From: Chamaelirium japonicum
Taxonomy: Eukaryota > Streptophyta > Magnoliopsida > Liliales > Melanthiaceae
Length of the DNA stretch: 64,000 bases
Reading direction: 5' to 3'
NCBI GenBank assembly: GCA_947650365.1
Contig: CANTAL010000141.1
Location: forward strand, 310,001-374,000
The notes beneath the pieces were generated by a model. It did no database searches. It had not been told where the DNA came from and saw only the letters and a list, made by a program, of their open reading frames with translations. Positions 10,278 through 19,294 of the stretch are shown here, in pieces. Position 1 is the first letter of the stretch, and each line of letters begins with the position of its first letter. The position numbers and the translations under genes were made by a program.

Positions 10278-13200
10278 CCGCCCGGTACAAGCGAGCTCCT
10301 GGGGAGCCCGTTGGGGGCCTCTTCGTTTAAGTCCCCTACTCCATCTTCGGGTGGGAGCGGTGTGGATCTTAAGTTGGAGGAAGGCCGCCTAACAACCCCC
10401 AAGAGAGGTAGTTTTCCGGTTGCCGAAGCACTTCAAGAGATCGATATTGGCGGCAAAGAAGGGCGAAGAATTGTTAGTCTTGGGACCTCGTTAACCGAGG
10501 GCGAGGTCCAAGCCATAACCAGCTTGCTCAGGGAATACCGCGACGTATTTGCCTGGAGCTTCGCGGACATGCCAGGGATTGACCCGGAGGTCGCCTGTCA
10601 TCGTCTGCACACCATGAAGGAGTTCCCGCCAGTCAAACAGAAAGCTCGGCACGTACCTGCTGCAAAGTCCGTAGCAGTGGCAGCGGAGATAGATAAGCTG
10701 GAGCGAGCCGGCTTCATCCGCGAGGCGCACTTCCCCGAGTGGATCTCCAATATCGTGGCGGTGCCTAAGAAGAGCGGAGCGGTCAGGGTGTGCATTGACT
10801 TCTCCGACCTCAACAAGGCCTGCCCGAAGGACGGATTTCCTCTTCCGAGAATCGGCGCACTGGTCGACGCAGCTGTCGGGTTCCGAGCTCTGTCATTCAT
10901 GGATGGATACTCAGGGTACAACCAAATACCCCTCCATCCCGAGGATCAAGAGAAGACCGCTTTCTACTCCGGAGCGGGCTATCAGAAGCTGTACTGCTAT
11001 CAAGTGATGCCCTTCGGACTCAAGAACGCTGGAGCGACCTACCAAAGGTTAGTCACTCAAATGTTTAAAAATCAGATCGGCAGAAATGTCGAGGTTTATG
11101 TTGACGACCTTCTGGTCAAAAGTCGAGAGCGAGGAGGGCATGTAGCCGACCTCCGCGAAACCTTCGAGATACTGAGAAAGTACCGAATGAGGCTGAACCC
11201 GGTGAAGTGCGCATTCGGAGTGACGTCGGGGAAATTCCTCGGGTACCTGGTCACCCACAGGGGGATCGAGGCCGACCCTGGGCAAATCCGAGCACTTGTC
11301 GAAATGCCCGCACCAAGAACCCGGCAAGAAGTCCAGAGATTGAGCGGACGAATCGCCGCGCTCAACCGGTTTATATCCAAATCCTCAGACAATTGCCGAC
11401 CTCTTTTCGAGCTACTGCGAAAAGGAGCAAGCATTTGCTGGGATGAAAATTGCGAGCGCGCCTTTCAGAAGATCAAAGACTATCTTGCGAGCCCGCCGAT
11501 CCTAGCGGCACCAAAAGATGGCGCCGAGCTTGGCGTGTATCTCACAGTCACGGAGAACGCCGTAAGCGGGGTCCTGGTAGTGGAAGAAGCAAAGGTAGAG
11601 CGACCTGTCTATTTTGTGAGCCATACGATGCTTCCCGCCGAGCTCCGGTATCAACCAATCGAGAAGGTCGCATTGGCCTTGGTCCTTACCGCGAGAAAGC
11701 TTCATCCCTACTTCTCAGCGCATATCGTCAAAGTCATCACGGAGCATCCCCTGAAGAGCGCTCTCTCCAGGCCTTCGGTAGCCGGCAGGTTGTATCGATG
11801 GTCTGCCGAGCTCGCCGCCTATGGATTGGAATATGTCCCTCGAGTGGCTGTCAAAGGACAGGCTCTCGCTGATTTCTTGGCGGACTTCCCCATAGAAGAA
11901 CCAGTCCAGTACCAGGAGGATGAGCCAACTGAGGCGCACCCTGGGAAGGCGAGGTTCTTGGACAACCAAGGCGAGCGTCCTCCCAATGAGCATCCAGAGG
12001 CGATGGGATGGGAATTGTTCGTAGATGGTTCCTCCAACGCTTTGGGGGCTGGGATCGGGGTCGCTCTGATCGCCCAAGAGATGCTGCTCGAGAAATCAGT
12101 CCGACTGGATTTCGCCGCTACTAACAATGAAGCAGAGTACGAGGCATTACTGGCCGGTCTGGAGCTCGCTCAAGAGGTAGGCGCCAAACGCTTAAAAGTC
12201 TTTAGTGATTCCCAGCTAATTATTTGCCAAATCAATGGGGAGTACGCCTCCCGGGATGCACGAATGGCGATCTACGTTGATCTGGTGAAAAGCAAGGCCG
12301 CGGAGTTCGGAAAGATCTCTTTCGAGCAAATTCCGCGAGCCGATAATAGGCGAGCTGATGCCTTGGCAAACGCCGCCTCCTTGCTGGGAACATCGGAAGC
12401 TCGCCATATTCTCATTGAAGTCCAGAATCAGTCTCGGCTCCAGCTGGCGGAGCTCGCAGTTAACCAAGTTTCTGCCGACGTATCTCCTGGCGGGTGGATC
12501 GCTCTCATTCTTCGTTTCCTTCAGAAGGGCGAGCTTCCCGAAGGTAAAGAGGAAGCCCGGCGATTGGAGAAATGCGCTGGTCGCTATCTCATTCGCTGGG
12601 ATCGCCTTTTTCGGAGGTCGTTTGGCGGGCCAAACCTTCGTTGCATCGAAAGCCCGGAGACCGAAGAAGTTCTGAATTGCATCCACTCTGGCGAGCTGGG
12701 AAACCACGCTGGTGGGCGATCTCTAGCTGCGAAAGTTCGAAGGCAAGGGTACTGGTGGCCCACTCTGGAGCAGGACGCTTTGAAGACCGCCCTGAGGTGC
12801 ATCCAATGCCAGAAGCACGCCACGACGAACCATATGCCCGCAGAAGAACTTCACCCATTGGCGAGCCCCTGGCCTTTCCAGCAATGGGGAATGGATATAG
12901 TGGGACCTTTCCCTGTGTCTACCCGGCAGAAGAAATTCATCTTGGTAGCTACGGACTACTTCACCAAATGGGTGGAAGCGGTCCCACTAGCTAAGATTGG
13001 TGAGAAACAAGTCAAGGACTTCCTCTGGAAGAATATCTTCTGCCGCTTTGGGCTGCCCCGAGTGCTCATCACCGACAATGGACGCCAGTTCGACAATCGC
13101 TTGATCAGAAGCTTTTGTGTTGAATATGGAGTCGATTTAAGATTCTCGTCCCCGAGGTACCCTCAAAGCAACGGGCAGGCCGAAGCTACGAATCGAGTAA

Positions 13201-13730
13201 TCTTAGACAACCTCAAGAAAAGGTTGGAAGGAAAGAAAGGATTGTGGGAGCAGGAGCTCGACGGCGTGCTGTGGGCTTATCGTACCACTCCACGTCGCTC
13301 AACCGATGAATCGCCTTTCAGCCTAACTTACGGGTGTGAAGCCGTGCTGCCCATCGAAGCCGAGCTGCCAACAGAAAAGAAGCTTGCTGCAGGTGAGGTC
13401 GATAACGACGCTCTGCTCGCCGACTCTCTCGACCAGCTCGAAGAAAAACGAGAGCGCGCCAATCTACATCTCGCTGGGTACCAACAAGAAATGAAGCGCG
13501 CCTACAACAAAAGAGTCCGCCATCGGGCATTCAAAGCCGGGGACATGGTGATGAGAAAGGTGTTCGCAAACACGCAGGAACCTAATGCAGGGAAGCTCGC
13601 GGCAAACTGGGAGGGCCCCTACATAATACGCGAAGCGCGTGGCTCGGGGGCTTACCAGTTGATGACCGCTGAAGGCGACCTGTTAGAGCGGCCTTGGAAT
13701 GCTTTGCACCTTCGCAAGTTCTATGCCTAA
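10272..13730 (+). CDS. pol: Pol: reverse transcriptase, two RNase H domains, integrase
   Basis: 1152 residues, counted from the codon after TAG, to TAA 13728-13730. There is no ATG at the start, so the product is expected as a readthrough fusion to Gag-Pro. RT spans about residues 110-330 and has VCIDFSDLNKACPKDGFPLP, SFMDGYSGYNQI and the catalytic YVDD at 11097-11108. The first RNase H (about 360-530) reads VYLTVTENAVSGVL where an active enzyme has Asp, so it looks inactive. A second, archaeal-type RNase H (about 583-705) keeps FVDGSS (Asp at 12024), NNEAEYEALLAGL, FSDSQL and RADALA. Integrase has an HHCC finger (His 12684 and 12705, Cys 12798 and 12807) and a DDE core with Asp 12894, Asp 13074 and Glu 13182, where D-x35-E spacing is exact. 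A GPY module (13614) follows and there is no chromodomain. No internal stop or frameshift is visible. All active-site residues needed for RT, RNase H and integration are present. Confidence 0.95.
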   Translation, partial: QLPPGTSELLGSPLGASSFKSPTPSSGGSGVDLKLEEGRLTTPKRGSFPVAEALQEIDIGGKEGRRIVSLGTSLTEGEVQAITSLLREYRDVFAWSFADMPGIDPEVACHRLHTMKEFPPVKQKARHVPAAKSVAVAAEIDKLERAGFIREAHFPEWISNIVAVPKKSGAVRVCIDFSDLNKACPKDGFPLPRIGALVDAAVGFRALSFMDGYSGYNQIPLHPEDQEKTAFYSGAGYQKLYCYQVMPFGLKNAGATYQRLVTQMFKNQIGRNVEVYVDDLLVKSRERGGHVADLRETFEILRKYRMRLNPVKCAFGVTSGKFLGYLVTHRGIEADPGQIRALVEMPAPRTRQEVQRLSGRIAALNRFISKSSDNCRPLFELLRKGASICWDENCERAFQKIKDYLASPPILAAPKDGAELGVYLTVTENAVSGVLVVEEAKVERPVYFVSHTMLPAELRYQPIEKVALALVLTARKLHPYFSAHIVKVITEHPLKSALSRPSVAGRLYRWSAELAAYGLEYVPRVAVKGQALADFLADFPIEEPVQYQEDEPTEAHPGKARFLDNQGERPPNEHPEAMGWELFVDGSSNALGAGIGVALIAQEMLLEKSVRLDFAATNNEAEYEALLAGLELAQEVGAKRLKVFSDSQLIICQINGEYASRDARMAIYVDLVKSKAAEFGKISFEQIPRADNRRADALANAASLLGTSEARHILIEVQNQSRLQLAELAVNQVSADVSPGGWIALILRFLQKGELPEGKEEARRLEKCAGRYLIRWDRLFRRSFGGPNLRCIESPETEEVLNCIHSGELGNHAGGRSLAAKVRRQGYWWPTLEQDALKTALRCIQCQKHATTNHMPAEELHPLASPWPFQQWGMDIVGPFPVSTRQKKFILVATDYFTKWVEAVPLAKIGEKQVKDFLWKNIFCRFGLPRVLITDNGRQFDNRLIRSFCVEYGVDLRFSSPRYPQSNGQAEATNRVILDNLKKRLEGKKGLWEQELDGVLWAYRTTPRRSTDESPFSLTYGCEAVLPIEAELPTEKKLAAGEVDNDALLADSLDQLEEKRERANLHLAGYQQEMKRAYNKRVRHRAFKAGDMVMRKVFANTQEPNAGKLAANWEGPYIIREARGSGAYQLMTAEGDLLERPWNALHLRKFYA

Positions 13731-13843
13731 GGAAATTTTTGTAAAAGTTTCTTTTTGAAGAGGTTATGAATGAATGATGGGATTTTCCACAAAGAATTCC
13801 ACCCGGAAGCTCGCCGCACCAAGAACTCGCTTAATCTACAAAA

Positions 13844-14233
13844 CAGTCCGTCGTTGTGCGGACTTAAAGCAAGACCGGGATCCTCAGAGGCAGCCAGTGG
13901 GCGACCTTGAGCTTCCCGGGGCAGTCCGTCGTTGTGCGGACTTAAAGCAAGACCGGGATCCTCAGAGGCAGCCAGTGGGCGACCTTGAGCTTCCCGGGGC
14001 AGTCCGCCGTTGTGCGGACTTAAAACAAGACCGGGATCCTCAGAGGCAGCCAGTGGGCGACCTTGAGCTTCCCGGGGCAGTCCGCCGTTGTGCGGACGTA
14101 AAGCAAGATCGGGATCCTCAGAGGCAGCCAGTGGGCGACCTTGAGCTTCCCGGGGCAGTCCGCCGTTGTGCGGACTTAAAGCAAGACCGGGATCCTCGGA
14201 GGCAGCCAGTGGGCAACCTTGAGCATCCTGGCG
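13844..14233 (+). repeat. 78-bp tandem repeat, five copies, each with a hairpin
   Basis: CAGTCCG recurs at 13844, 13922, 14000, 14078 and 14156, exactly 78 bp apart, with few changes between copies. Each copy begins with a 7-bp stem and 6-base loop: AGTCCGC, CGTTGT, GCGGACT. Copies 1 and 2 have T in place of the last stem C, which still pairs as U-G in RNA. Tandem repeats downstream of pol are known in Tat/Ogre/Retand elements. Confidence 0.95.
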
Positions 14234-14582
14234 TTGGCGTACCCCTCGAAGGGCGAGCCCGCTGAACAGGACCATCGAGAGAAATTAACCAGGCAGGGGG
14301 CAGCTAGCACTTATTTAGTTTCATTTAAAAATAAACATGGTTTTTAGTCTCTGAGTGTAGGGAATTTTTTGAAATCCTTTTGTTTTGCTTAAACGTTTTC
14401 CGGGCTCAGAGACTTGAATTTTTACGAGCATGCCGAAGTTTTTCGTTTGCATATACTTTAAAAAATAAAAAGGGTTGAATCGAATTAGCTGCCTCACCCG
14501 GGGTATCACTCTCGAGATCGCTGCGAATTTCTAGAACGAGCTCGAAGGCAAGACAGAGAAAGAAATGGAAACAAGCGGACTC

Positions 14583-14602
14583 AAAAAAAAAAAAAAAAAA
14601 AA
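14583..14602 (+). repeat. A20 homopolymer
   Basis: Twenty consecutive A on the plus strand, 46 bp beyond the stop of the antisense gene. It lies in the wrong orientation to be the poly(A) tail of a captured antisense mRNA (that would read as T on this strand). Confidence 0.95.
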
Positions 14603-14647
14603 GGTCTCATTTCATTCATTTAAGTCAAAAAATTACAGAGATACAGC

Positions 14648-17600
14648 TTAAGCTGGGCCCGCACCAGCGCCCTCATCGTCGCCGCCGCGCTTCCTCTTTT
14701 TCGACCTTTCGGCCTTGTACTTCTCGATGGCGTCGATCGCGCCTTTCTGCAGAAGCTCGTTGAGTTGCGCCTGGAGGCGGCGTTGCTGGGAGTGGAGGTC
14801 TTGGAGATGCGTTTCCTTCAGAGACGCGATCTCATCCCTGGAGGCCGCCAACTGACGTTGAAGCTCGGAGACTTCCTTCTGGGCGGCCTCCGCATCAGAT
14901 AGGGCGCGGCCGCGGGCATCCTCAACCAAGGCTAGCGTGGTGGTGAAGGTGGCGGCCCGCTGGCGCAGTTCGTTGACCTCCGCGTTAGAGGAAGCGACCT
15001 GCTGGCGCAGTCGGTCCACTTCAGCCCGCAGCTCGCCTGACTGGTCCATTTGGCGGATTCGAAGAATGTACTCGTCTACTCTCCTCTCCGAGTCATGGAG
15101 AGTGTCATCGTAGAGAGCAACGGTGTTCCCCGCGACTTCTGCGACCTCGTCAACAAGAGCCCGGCCGACCCGCTCTACCTACGGAGAAAGCGAACAGATT
15201 AAGTTAGAAGTTGAAGCGGGGGTTTGGAGATAAAGGAGTATGGAGGCGGCCTTACCTCGAGCAGTCGGTTAATGATATCGACGTAGGGAGCTTGGGCAAA
15301 GATATTACGCCCCAGAATCTCCCGCATGAAGAAAGGGGCGCGCTCAGGACCGCCAGTGGAGGAGCCCGCTTGGCTCGCCTCGGTGGGAGCAGCTGGAGGG
15401 GGCGCACTGATGGAGGCAGCAGCAGGCTCGGCCTCTTGAGCGCCGGCAATTCCTTCGTTGGTAGGGGAAGGCGCGGCAGCTCCCCTTCGCCCCGGCAGAT
15501 CCGGGTCCGAGGCTTCCGAGCTGGAGCTCGGAAAGTCGTCCAGGATGGCCCCTAGATCCGGAGACCAATAGGCCAGCCTGCCCAGCTCAGGGAGAGGGGG
15601 AACCTCAAGAGTGGCGGGCGCGGACTCAGGCGCGAGTGCGGGCTCGGGCGCAGGCGCGGGCTCGGAAGCAGGCGCGGGCTCGGGCGCGAGCGAGGGCTCG
15701 GGCGCAGGCGCGGGCTCGGAAGCAGGCGCGGGCTCGGGCGCGAGCGAGGGCTCGGGCGCAGGCGCGGGCTCGGGAGCAGGCGCGGGCTCGGGCGCAGGCG
15801 CGGGCTCGGGAGCAGGCGCGGGCTCGGGCGCAGGCGCAGACTCAGGCGCAAGCGCAGTCTCGAGAGCGAGCGCGGGCTCGGGAGCAGGCGTGGGCTTGGG
15901 CGCAGGCGCGGGCTCAGACGCGGGCGCGGGCTCGGGCGCACGCGCGGGCTCGGGAGCAGGCGCGGGCTCGTGCGCAGGCACGGGCTCAGGCGCAAGCGCG
16001 GGCTCGGGCGCGGGCGCAGGCGCGAGCCTGGACGCAGGAGCAGGTTCCTGCGCGGGCGCAGGCTCGGACACGGGTCCGAGCTCGGGCGCAAGCGCAGGCA
16101 CAGGCGAGGGCTCGGGAGCAGGTTCCTGCGCGGGCATGCTAGGGGCAGGAGCGGCCGGTGCCGAGGTCTTGGCCGGAGCAGGTGCAGAAGGTAGCGGGCT
16201 CATTGGCGCCGGTCCCTCGAAGGGCAGGGGAGGCCTCGCTGTCGTAGAAGCGGGCTCGTCCTCGAGAGACCGCGACTCCTCTTCTTCCGAGCCGGACTCC
16301 TCGCTGGAATCCTCGCCCGATGGCAAGCCCGCTTCCTCGAGGGCGGCTTTCTTCCTGTCCTCAATGGCTCGCGCATAGGCTTCACGAGCCTTGCGAACGG
16401 CGTCGTCCTCCGCCATTGGGCGGGCTGCTGGAGCCTTCTTCTTCTTCTTCTTTATATGGGCGCCCTCCATCTCTGGGGTCATTACCGCGACATAAAGAGG
16501 TTTAGAAAGGTCGCCCGGGAACTCGCGCATCAGTATCTCAGCCATTGGGGTTTCCACCTCCGCCATGCCAAGAAGGAGCTCGACGCGCGGGTCCTCGGGG
16601 TCGACCATCACAACTTGACGTCGTGGAGGTTCCGAAACTGAGGAGTGCATGAGGGGATTGGAAACGAAGGGGGAGTTCGCCTGACCTGGGGCAACCTCGC
16701 GGGATGGAGGCGGCGGCGAGGGGATATCCTCCTCGCGGAGCATGTCGATGGTGTCTTCATCGGCGAGCCTGATCGGAGAAGTTCGTTTCTTCTTCCCCTT
16801 CCTCGCCGAAGAAGTGCCGGCACCGGCGGGCGCGGCAGCAGCCTGGGAGGTCGCCCCGGTGCGGCGAGAGACCGCCACCTTCTTGCGCATGATCTTCTGG
16901 CGGGTCATGATGGTGCCCGTCCGGAGATCCTTCCAGAGGAAGGAGAAGTCCGGGGCCAGGACCTTGTCCGGAGTCCGCCCGCCGAGGAACTCCAGGATCG
17001 CCTCATCGAGAGATTTCTCTCGGGCTGCCGAGATACACTTCTTCCCCTTAGAGCGATACTCCGCGATCTCCTTGAAGACCGGCAGAGGCGGTCTGCCGGG
17101 AAAGGAGCGGACTCCGGCGCAGGGACCTCGCCAGTTGCCCTCGATCACGAATGGATACTCCTTCCAATATCGGTCTTTGTTCTCGACCGCGGAGAAGGGC
17201 AGCACCTCGCCAGGGCGGCCTGCGAGGTAGTAGTGGCCGCAGTCGACCTCGCTGAAGATTGTCCCCGGCTTGAGGGACCACTTCTTCAGGAGATAGGCCA
17301 GGGGGATCCTCACGTTAAGGGCTTCCTCGATTTGAGAAAGCCCGTAGAGAATCCCCCACGAGTTGCCTGGGAGCTGAGCGGGGCATAAGCCCGCCAGCTC
17401 CAGGAGCTCGCTGGCTAGATGGTTCAGGGGCAGTCGGAGCCCTGACCATATTTGCCCCACGGAGACCGCAGTTCCGGAGAGCGGTCTCCCCGATCTCGGG
17501 AAAGGAAGGATGTCGAGCTCTTGGGGGATGCCCGCCGCTGTCCGTAGACTCTCGGGGACCGGCACGCCCCCGATGTCGTTGAACCAGAGGACGGCGGGCA

Positions 17601-17730
17601 CCTTGGGAGGAGCCTCTTTCTCGGTGCTCGGAGCACGCACCGAGATGGGGGCGACATTGAGAGGCTCCTCCCGGGAGATCGCAGCAGCAGCAGCAGTGGC
17701 TGAAGAAGAAGCAGCAGCAGAGGAAGCCAT
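14648..17730 (-). CDS. Antisense gene: gypsy-type-transposon-domain protein, one intron
   Basis: Exon 1 is 17730-15256 (825 codons) and exon 2 is 15178-14648 (176 codons and TAA), giving 1001 residues. ATG 17730 is the first ATG after an in-frame TAA and has good context (CTCATGGCTTCC). Residues 95-205 resemble the plant Pfam family 'putative gypsy type transposon' (PF04195): [60 protein letters not shown] Lys run follows near 426-432. Residues 530-708 are a Pro/Ala/Glu repeat (APAPEPAP). Exon 2 is a heptad-type coiled coil (about 873-960) ending in a KKRKR nuclear-localisation-like cluster (985-989). Function is unknown; a nuclear DNA- or protein-binding role is inference. Tat elements such as Grande are known to carry antisense ORFs. 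Reading without splicing would stop 18 codons past the donor and lose the coiled coil. Confidence 0.8.
15179..15255 (-). other. Predicted 77-bp intron of the antisense gene
   Basis: On the minus strand the donor is GAG|GTAAGG, and the acceptor region has a CTAAC branch-like site and TTTCTCCGTAG|GTAGAG. The intron falls between complete codons (phase 0) and joins two open frames exactly. The downstream frame runs open for 43 codons before the first Met of the 133-residue ORF, as expected for exon sequence. 77 bp is a normal length for a small plant intron. In the sense genomic RNA these signals are reversed, so the intron would survive retrotransposition. Confidence 0.8.
15600..16140 (-). repeat. 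GC-rich minisatellite coding the Pro/Ala/Glu repeat
   Basis: The plus strand is built from GGCGCGGGCTCGGGCGCA-like words in 12- and 24-bp steps. On the minus strand this codes repeated APAPEPAP, with variants LAPEP, ASEPAP and ALAPE. Because the unit is a multiple of three, other frames are open too (poly-GAGS-like and poly-RAR-like). The GC richness leaves few stops, so those frames are not taken as genes. Copy number is probably variable between elements. Confidence 0.85.
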
Positions 17731-17826
17731 GAGAGCAAGAGGGCGCAAGCGAGCTGCGAGTTGAGAAAGTTAGGGGAGAAGGGAGAGCTGTTTTCACGCA
17801 GCGGTAAAAAATCGTCCCCCTTCCCC

Positions 17827-17835
17827 TATTTATAG
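17827..17835 (-). promoter_or_regulatory. TATA box of the antisense gene
   Basis: On the minus strand this reads CTATAAATA, the plant TATA consensus. It lies 97 bp upstream of the ATG at 17730, so transcription would start near 17797 with a leader of about 65-70 nt that is pyrimidine-rich (CTCTCCCTTCTCCCC). Confidence 0.75.
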
Positions 17836-17943
17836 GCAAATAAAAGAAAGGTGAATCGGGCCGCAGTTAATGCCCGAGCGCGCTCAGCGAGGCGACGTGA
17901 CGACAGGTGAAGCGACAGCTCGTTCCCTTCCAATCGTCAAGCG

Positions 17944-18034
17944 CCACGTGGGCCACGCGTGGAAAAAGCTGCGCAGGCGCCGACACTGTCATTTCTGACA
18001 GAAGAAGAACAAATGAGGAGGAGACACGTGTCTC
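17944..18034 (-). promoter_or_regulatory. G-box / ABRE-like cluster upstream of the antisense TATA box
   Basis: CCACGTGG at 17944-17951, the palindrome CCACGCGTGG at 17953-17962, and the 14-bp perfect palindrome GAGACACGTGTCTC at 18021-18034. CACGTG is the binding core for plant bZIP and bHLH factors, and ACGTGTC matches the abscisic-acid response element core. A further CACGTG is at 18235-18240. They stand 110-410 bp upstream of the antisense TATA box, a normal promoter distance. Function is inferred from sequence. Confidence 0.55.
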
Positions 18035-18140
18035 GCGCCGATCGGGATCTCATGATGAGATTCGCTGTATCAGCATTGAGTCTCGCGTCACATTTAAGAC
18101 AAAGCGACCGTTGGAGATTTGGTGCGATACCCAAGTCACA

Positions 18141-18600
18141 AGATCGCTCGCGGCAGGTGCCCGCAGCTCGCCCGACGCAGACCCTGGCCGCATGTGACAA
18201 GCTCGCATCGGAAGGAGATCGCTCGTGGCTGACGCACGTGGCCCACCAGCGTTTGTGAAGTACTGGCAGTCAAAGCTCTCGGCGCAGATCGCTTGCGGTA
18301 GGTGCCCGCAGCTCGCCCGACGCAGACCCTGGCCGCATGTGACAAGCTCGCATCGGAAGGAGATCGTTCGTGGCTGACGCTCGTGGCCCGCCCAGCTTTT
18401 GAGAAGAAATGGCGGTCAAAGCTCTCGGCGCAGTTTGCTCGCGGCAGGTGCCCGCAGCTCGCCCGACGCAGACCCTGGCCGCATGTGACAAGCTCGCATC
18501 GGAAGGAGATCGCTCGTGGCTGACGCTCGTGGCTAGTTCGCACCGGAAGGAGGCCGCCCGCGGAAGGTGCTCCTGGCCCGCCCGACGCTTGCAGTAGCGG
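18141..18600 (+). repeat. 145-bp tandem repeat, three copies plus a degenerate fourth
   Basis: Copies start at 18141, 18286 and 18432. GGTGCCCGCAGCTCGCCCGA recurs at 18156, 18301 and 18447. Copy 3 loses similarity near 18533 and is followed by a scrambled partial copy to about 18600. Each copy contains CGCATGTGACAAGCTCGCAT and GGAGATCGCTCGTGGCTGAC-like words. The first copy also carries a CACGTG at 18235, where copies 2 and 3 have CTCGTG. Confidence 0.9.
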
Positions 18601-18809
18601 ATAGCTGCGTTCCTTGGACATAGCAGCATCGTCCTCGAGGTCTCACCCATGAGACGCCGAGTCAAAGCTCTCGGTGAAGCTCGCCCGTAGCTACTATCTC
18701 CGCCCCGTCAGGAAACTGTTGCAGCAGACATTGATATCAGGCACATTACGAGGGATAGGAACTCGCTAAGACTCCTGAGCAAGCATCGAGTTTCCTCGAT
18801 CACTCCCTC

Positions 18810-18818
18810 AGGAGGGGG
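18810..18818 (+). other. Polypurine tract
   Basis: AGGAGGGGG, three bases before the 3' LTR (TAA lies between). This purine run is the expected RNase H-resistant primer for plus-strand DNA synthesis in LTR retrotransposons. Confidence 0.9.
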
Positions 18819-18947
18819 TAATGTTGGGGGTAATCAAAAACCACATATCTTGGATAGCCCGTCCAGGAGTTGGAACCCTCGTCAGGAGCTCGCCTTCACA
18901 TGGAGCGGGATGGACACCTTGTATCTGAGTACAGCTCACACCTCCAG

Positions 18948-19294
18948 AGCGCGAAGGAGCTCGCCCAAGCTCATCCAGGAGCTCGCCATACTCGCCCATA
19001 TTCGATAAATGGCTTAGACAAAGAGCGCGAAGGAGCTCGCCCAAGCTCATCCAGGAGCTCGCCATACTCGCCCATATTCGATAAATGGCTTAGACAAAGA
19101 GCGCGAAGGAGCTCGCCCAAGCTCATCCAGGAGCTCACCATACTCGCCCATATTCGATAAATGGCTTAGACAAAGAGCGCGAAGGAGCTCGCCCAAGCTC
19201 ATCCAGGAGCTCGCCATACTCGCCCATATTCGATAAATGGCTTAGACAAAGAGCGCGAAGGAGATCGCCCAAGCTCGTCCAGGAGCTCGTCATG
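18948..19294 (+). repeat. 76-bp tandem repeat in the 3' LTR
   Basis: Same arrangement as in the 5' LTR: four full copies and a diverged fifth, shifted by 12,459 bp. The single G-to-A change at 19137 lies in the third copy. Equal copy number in both LTRs agrees with a recent insertion. Confidence 0.95.

Larger units (their letters stand above)
13731..14647. other. Spacer between pol and the antisense gene
   Basis: 917 bp without a convincing gene. It contains the 78-bp tandem repeats (13844-14233), then an AT-rich stretch with AATAAA-like strings on the plus strand (around 14329 and 14464), and a run of 20 A at 14583-14602. On the minus strand this last part would be the 3' untranslated region of the antisense gene, with the A-run read as U20. 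Because 78 is a multiple of three, both strands are open through the repeats (13774-14265 plus, 13727-14275 minus), but neither frame shows a recognisable domain. Confidence 0.7.
17836..18821. other. Region between the antisense gene and the 3' LTR
   Basis: About 1 kb with no supported gene. Nearest the gene are the G-box cluster and a TGACG word near 17896. Then come the 145-bp tandem repeats (18141-18600) and about 200 bp of unique sequence leading to the polypurine tract. Open frames on both strands here (for example 18136-18621 minus) arise from the repeats and share no recognisable domain. Confidence 0.7.

Noticed and set aside
10311..10313. TTG at 10311 as a separate start of pol
   Set aside because: It is not an ATG. 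The frame is already open from 10272 directly after the TAG, so pol is better explained as a readthrough extension.
13774..14265. 163-codon plus-strand and 182-codon minus-strand frames across the 78-bp repeats
   Set aside because: 78 is a multiple of three, so any stop-free repeat gives long frames on both strands. There is no domain, and the sequence looks selected for a hairpin rather than a peptide. A small coding role cannot be fully excluded.
14583..14602. A20 run as the poly(A) tail of a captured host mRNA
   Set aside because: It is in the wrong orientation for the antisense gene, and that gene keeps an intron, so capture as a spliced mRNA is unlikely.
15611..16378. 255-codon plus-strand frame ([12 protein letters not shown]) and other frames over the Pro-rich segment
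   Set aside because: Shadow of the GC-rich minisatellite. Only the minus-strand frame continues into a recognisable domain and a spliced partner.
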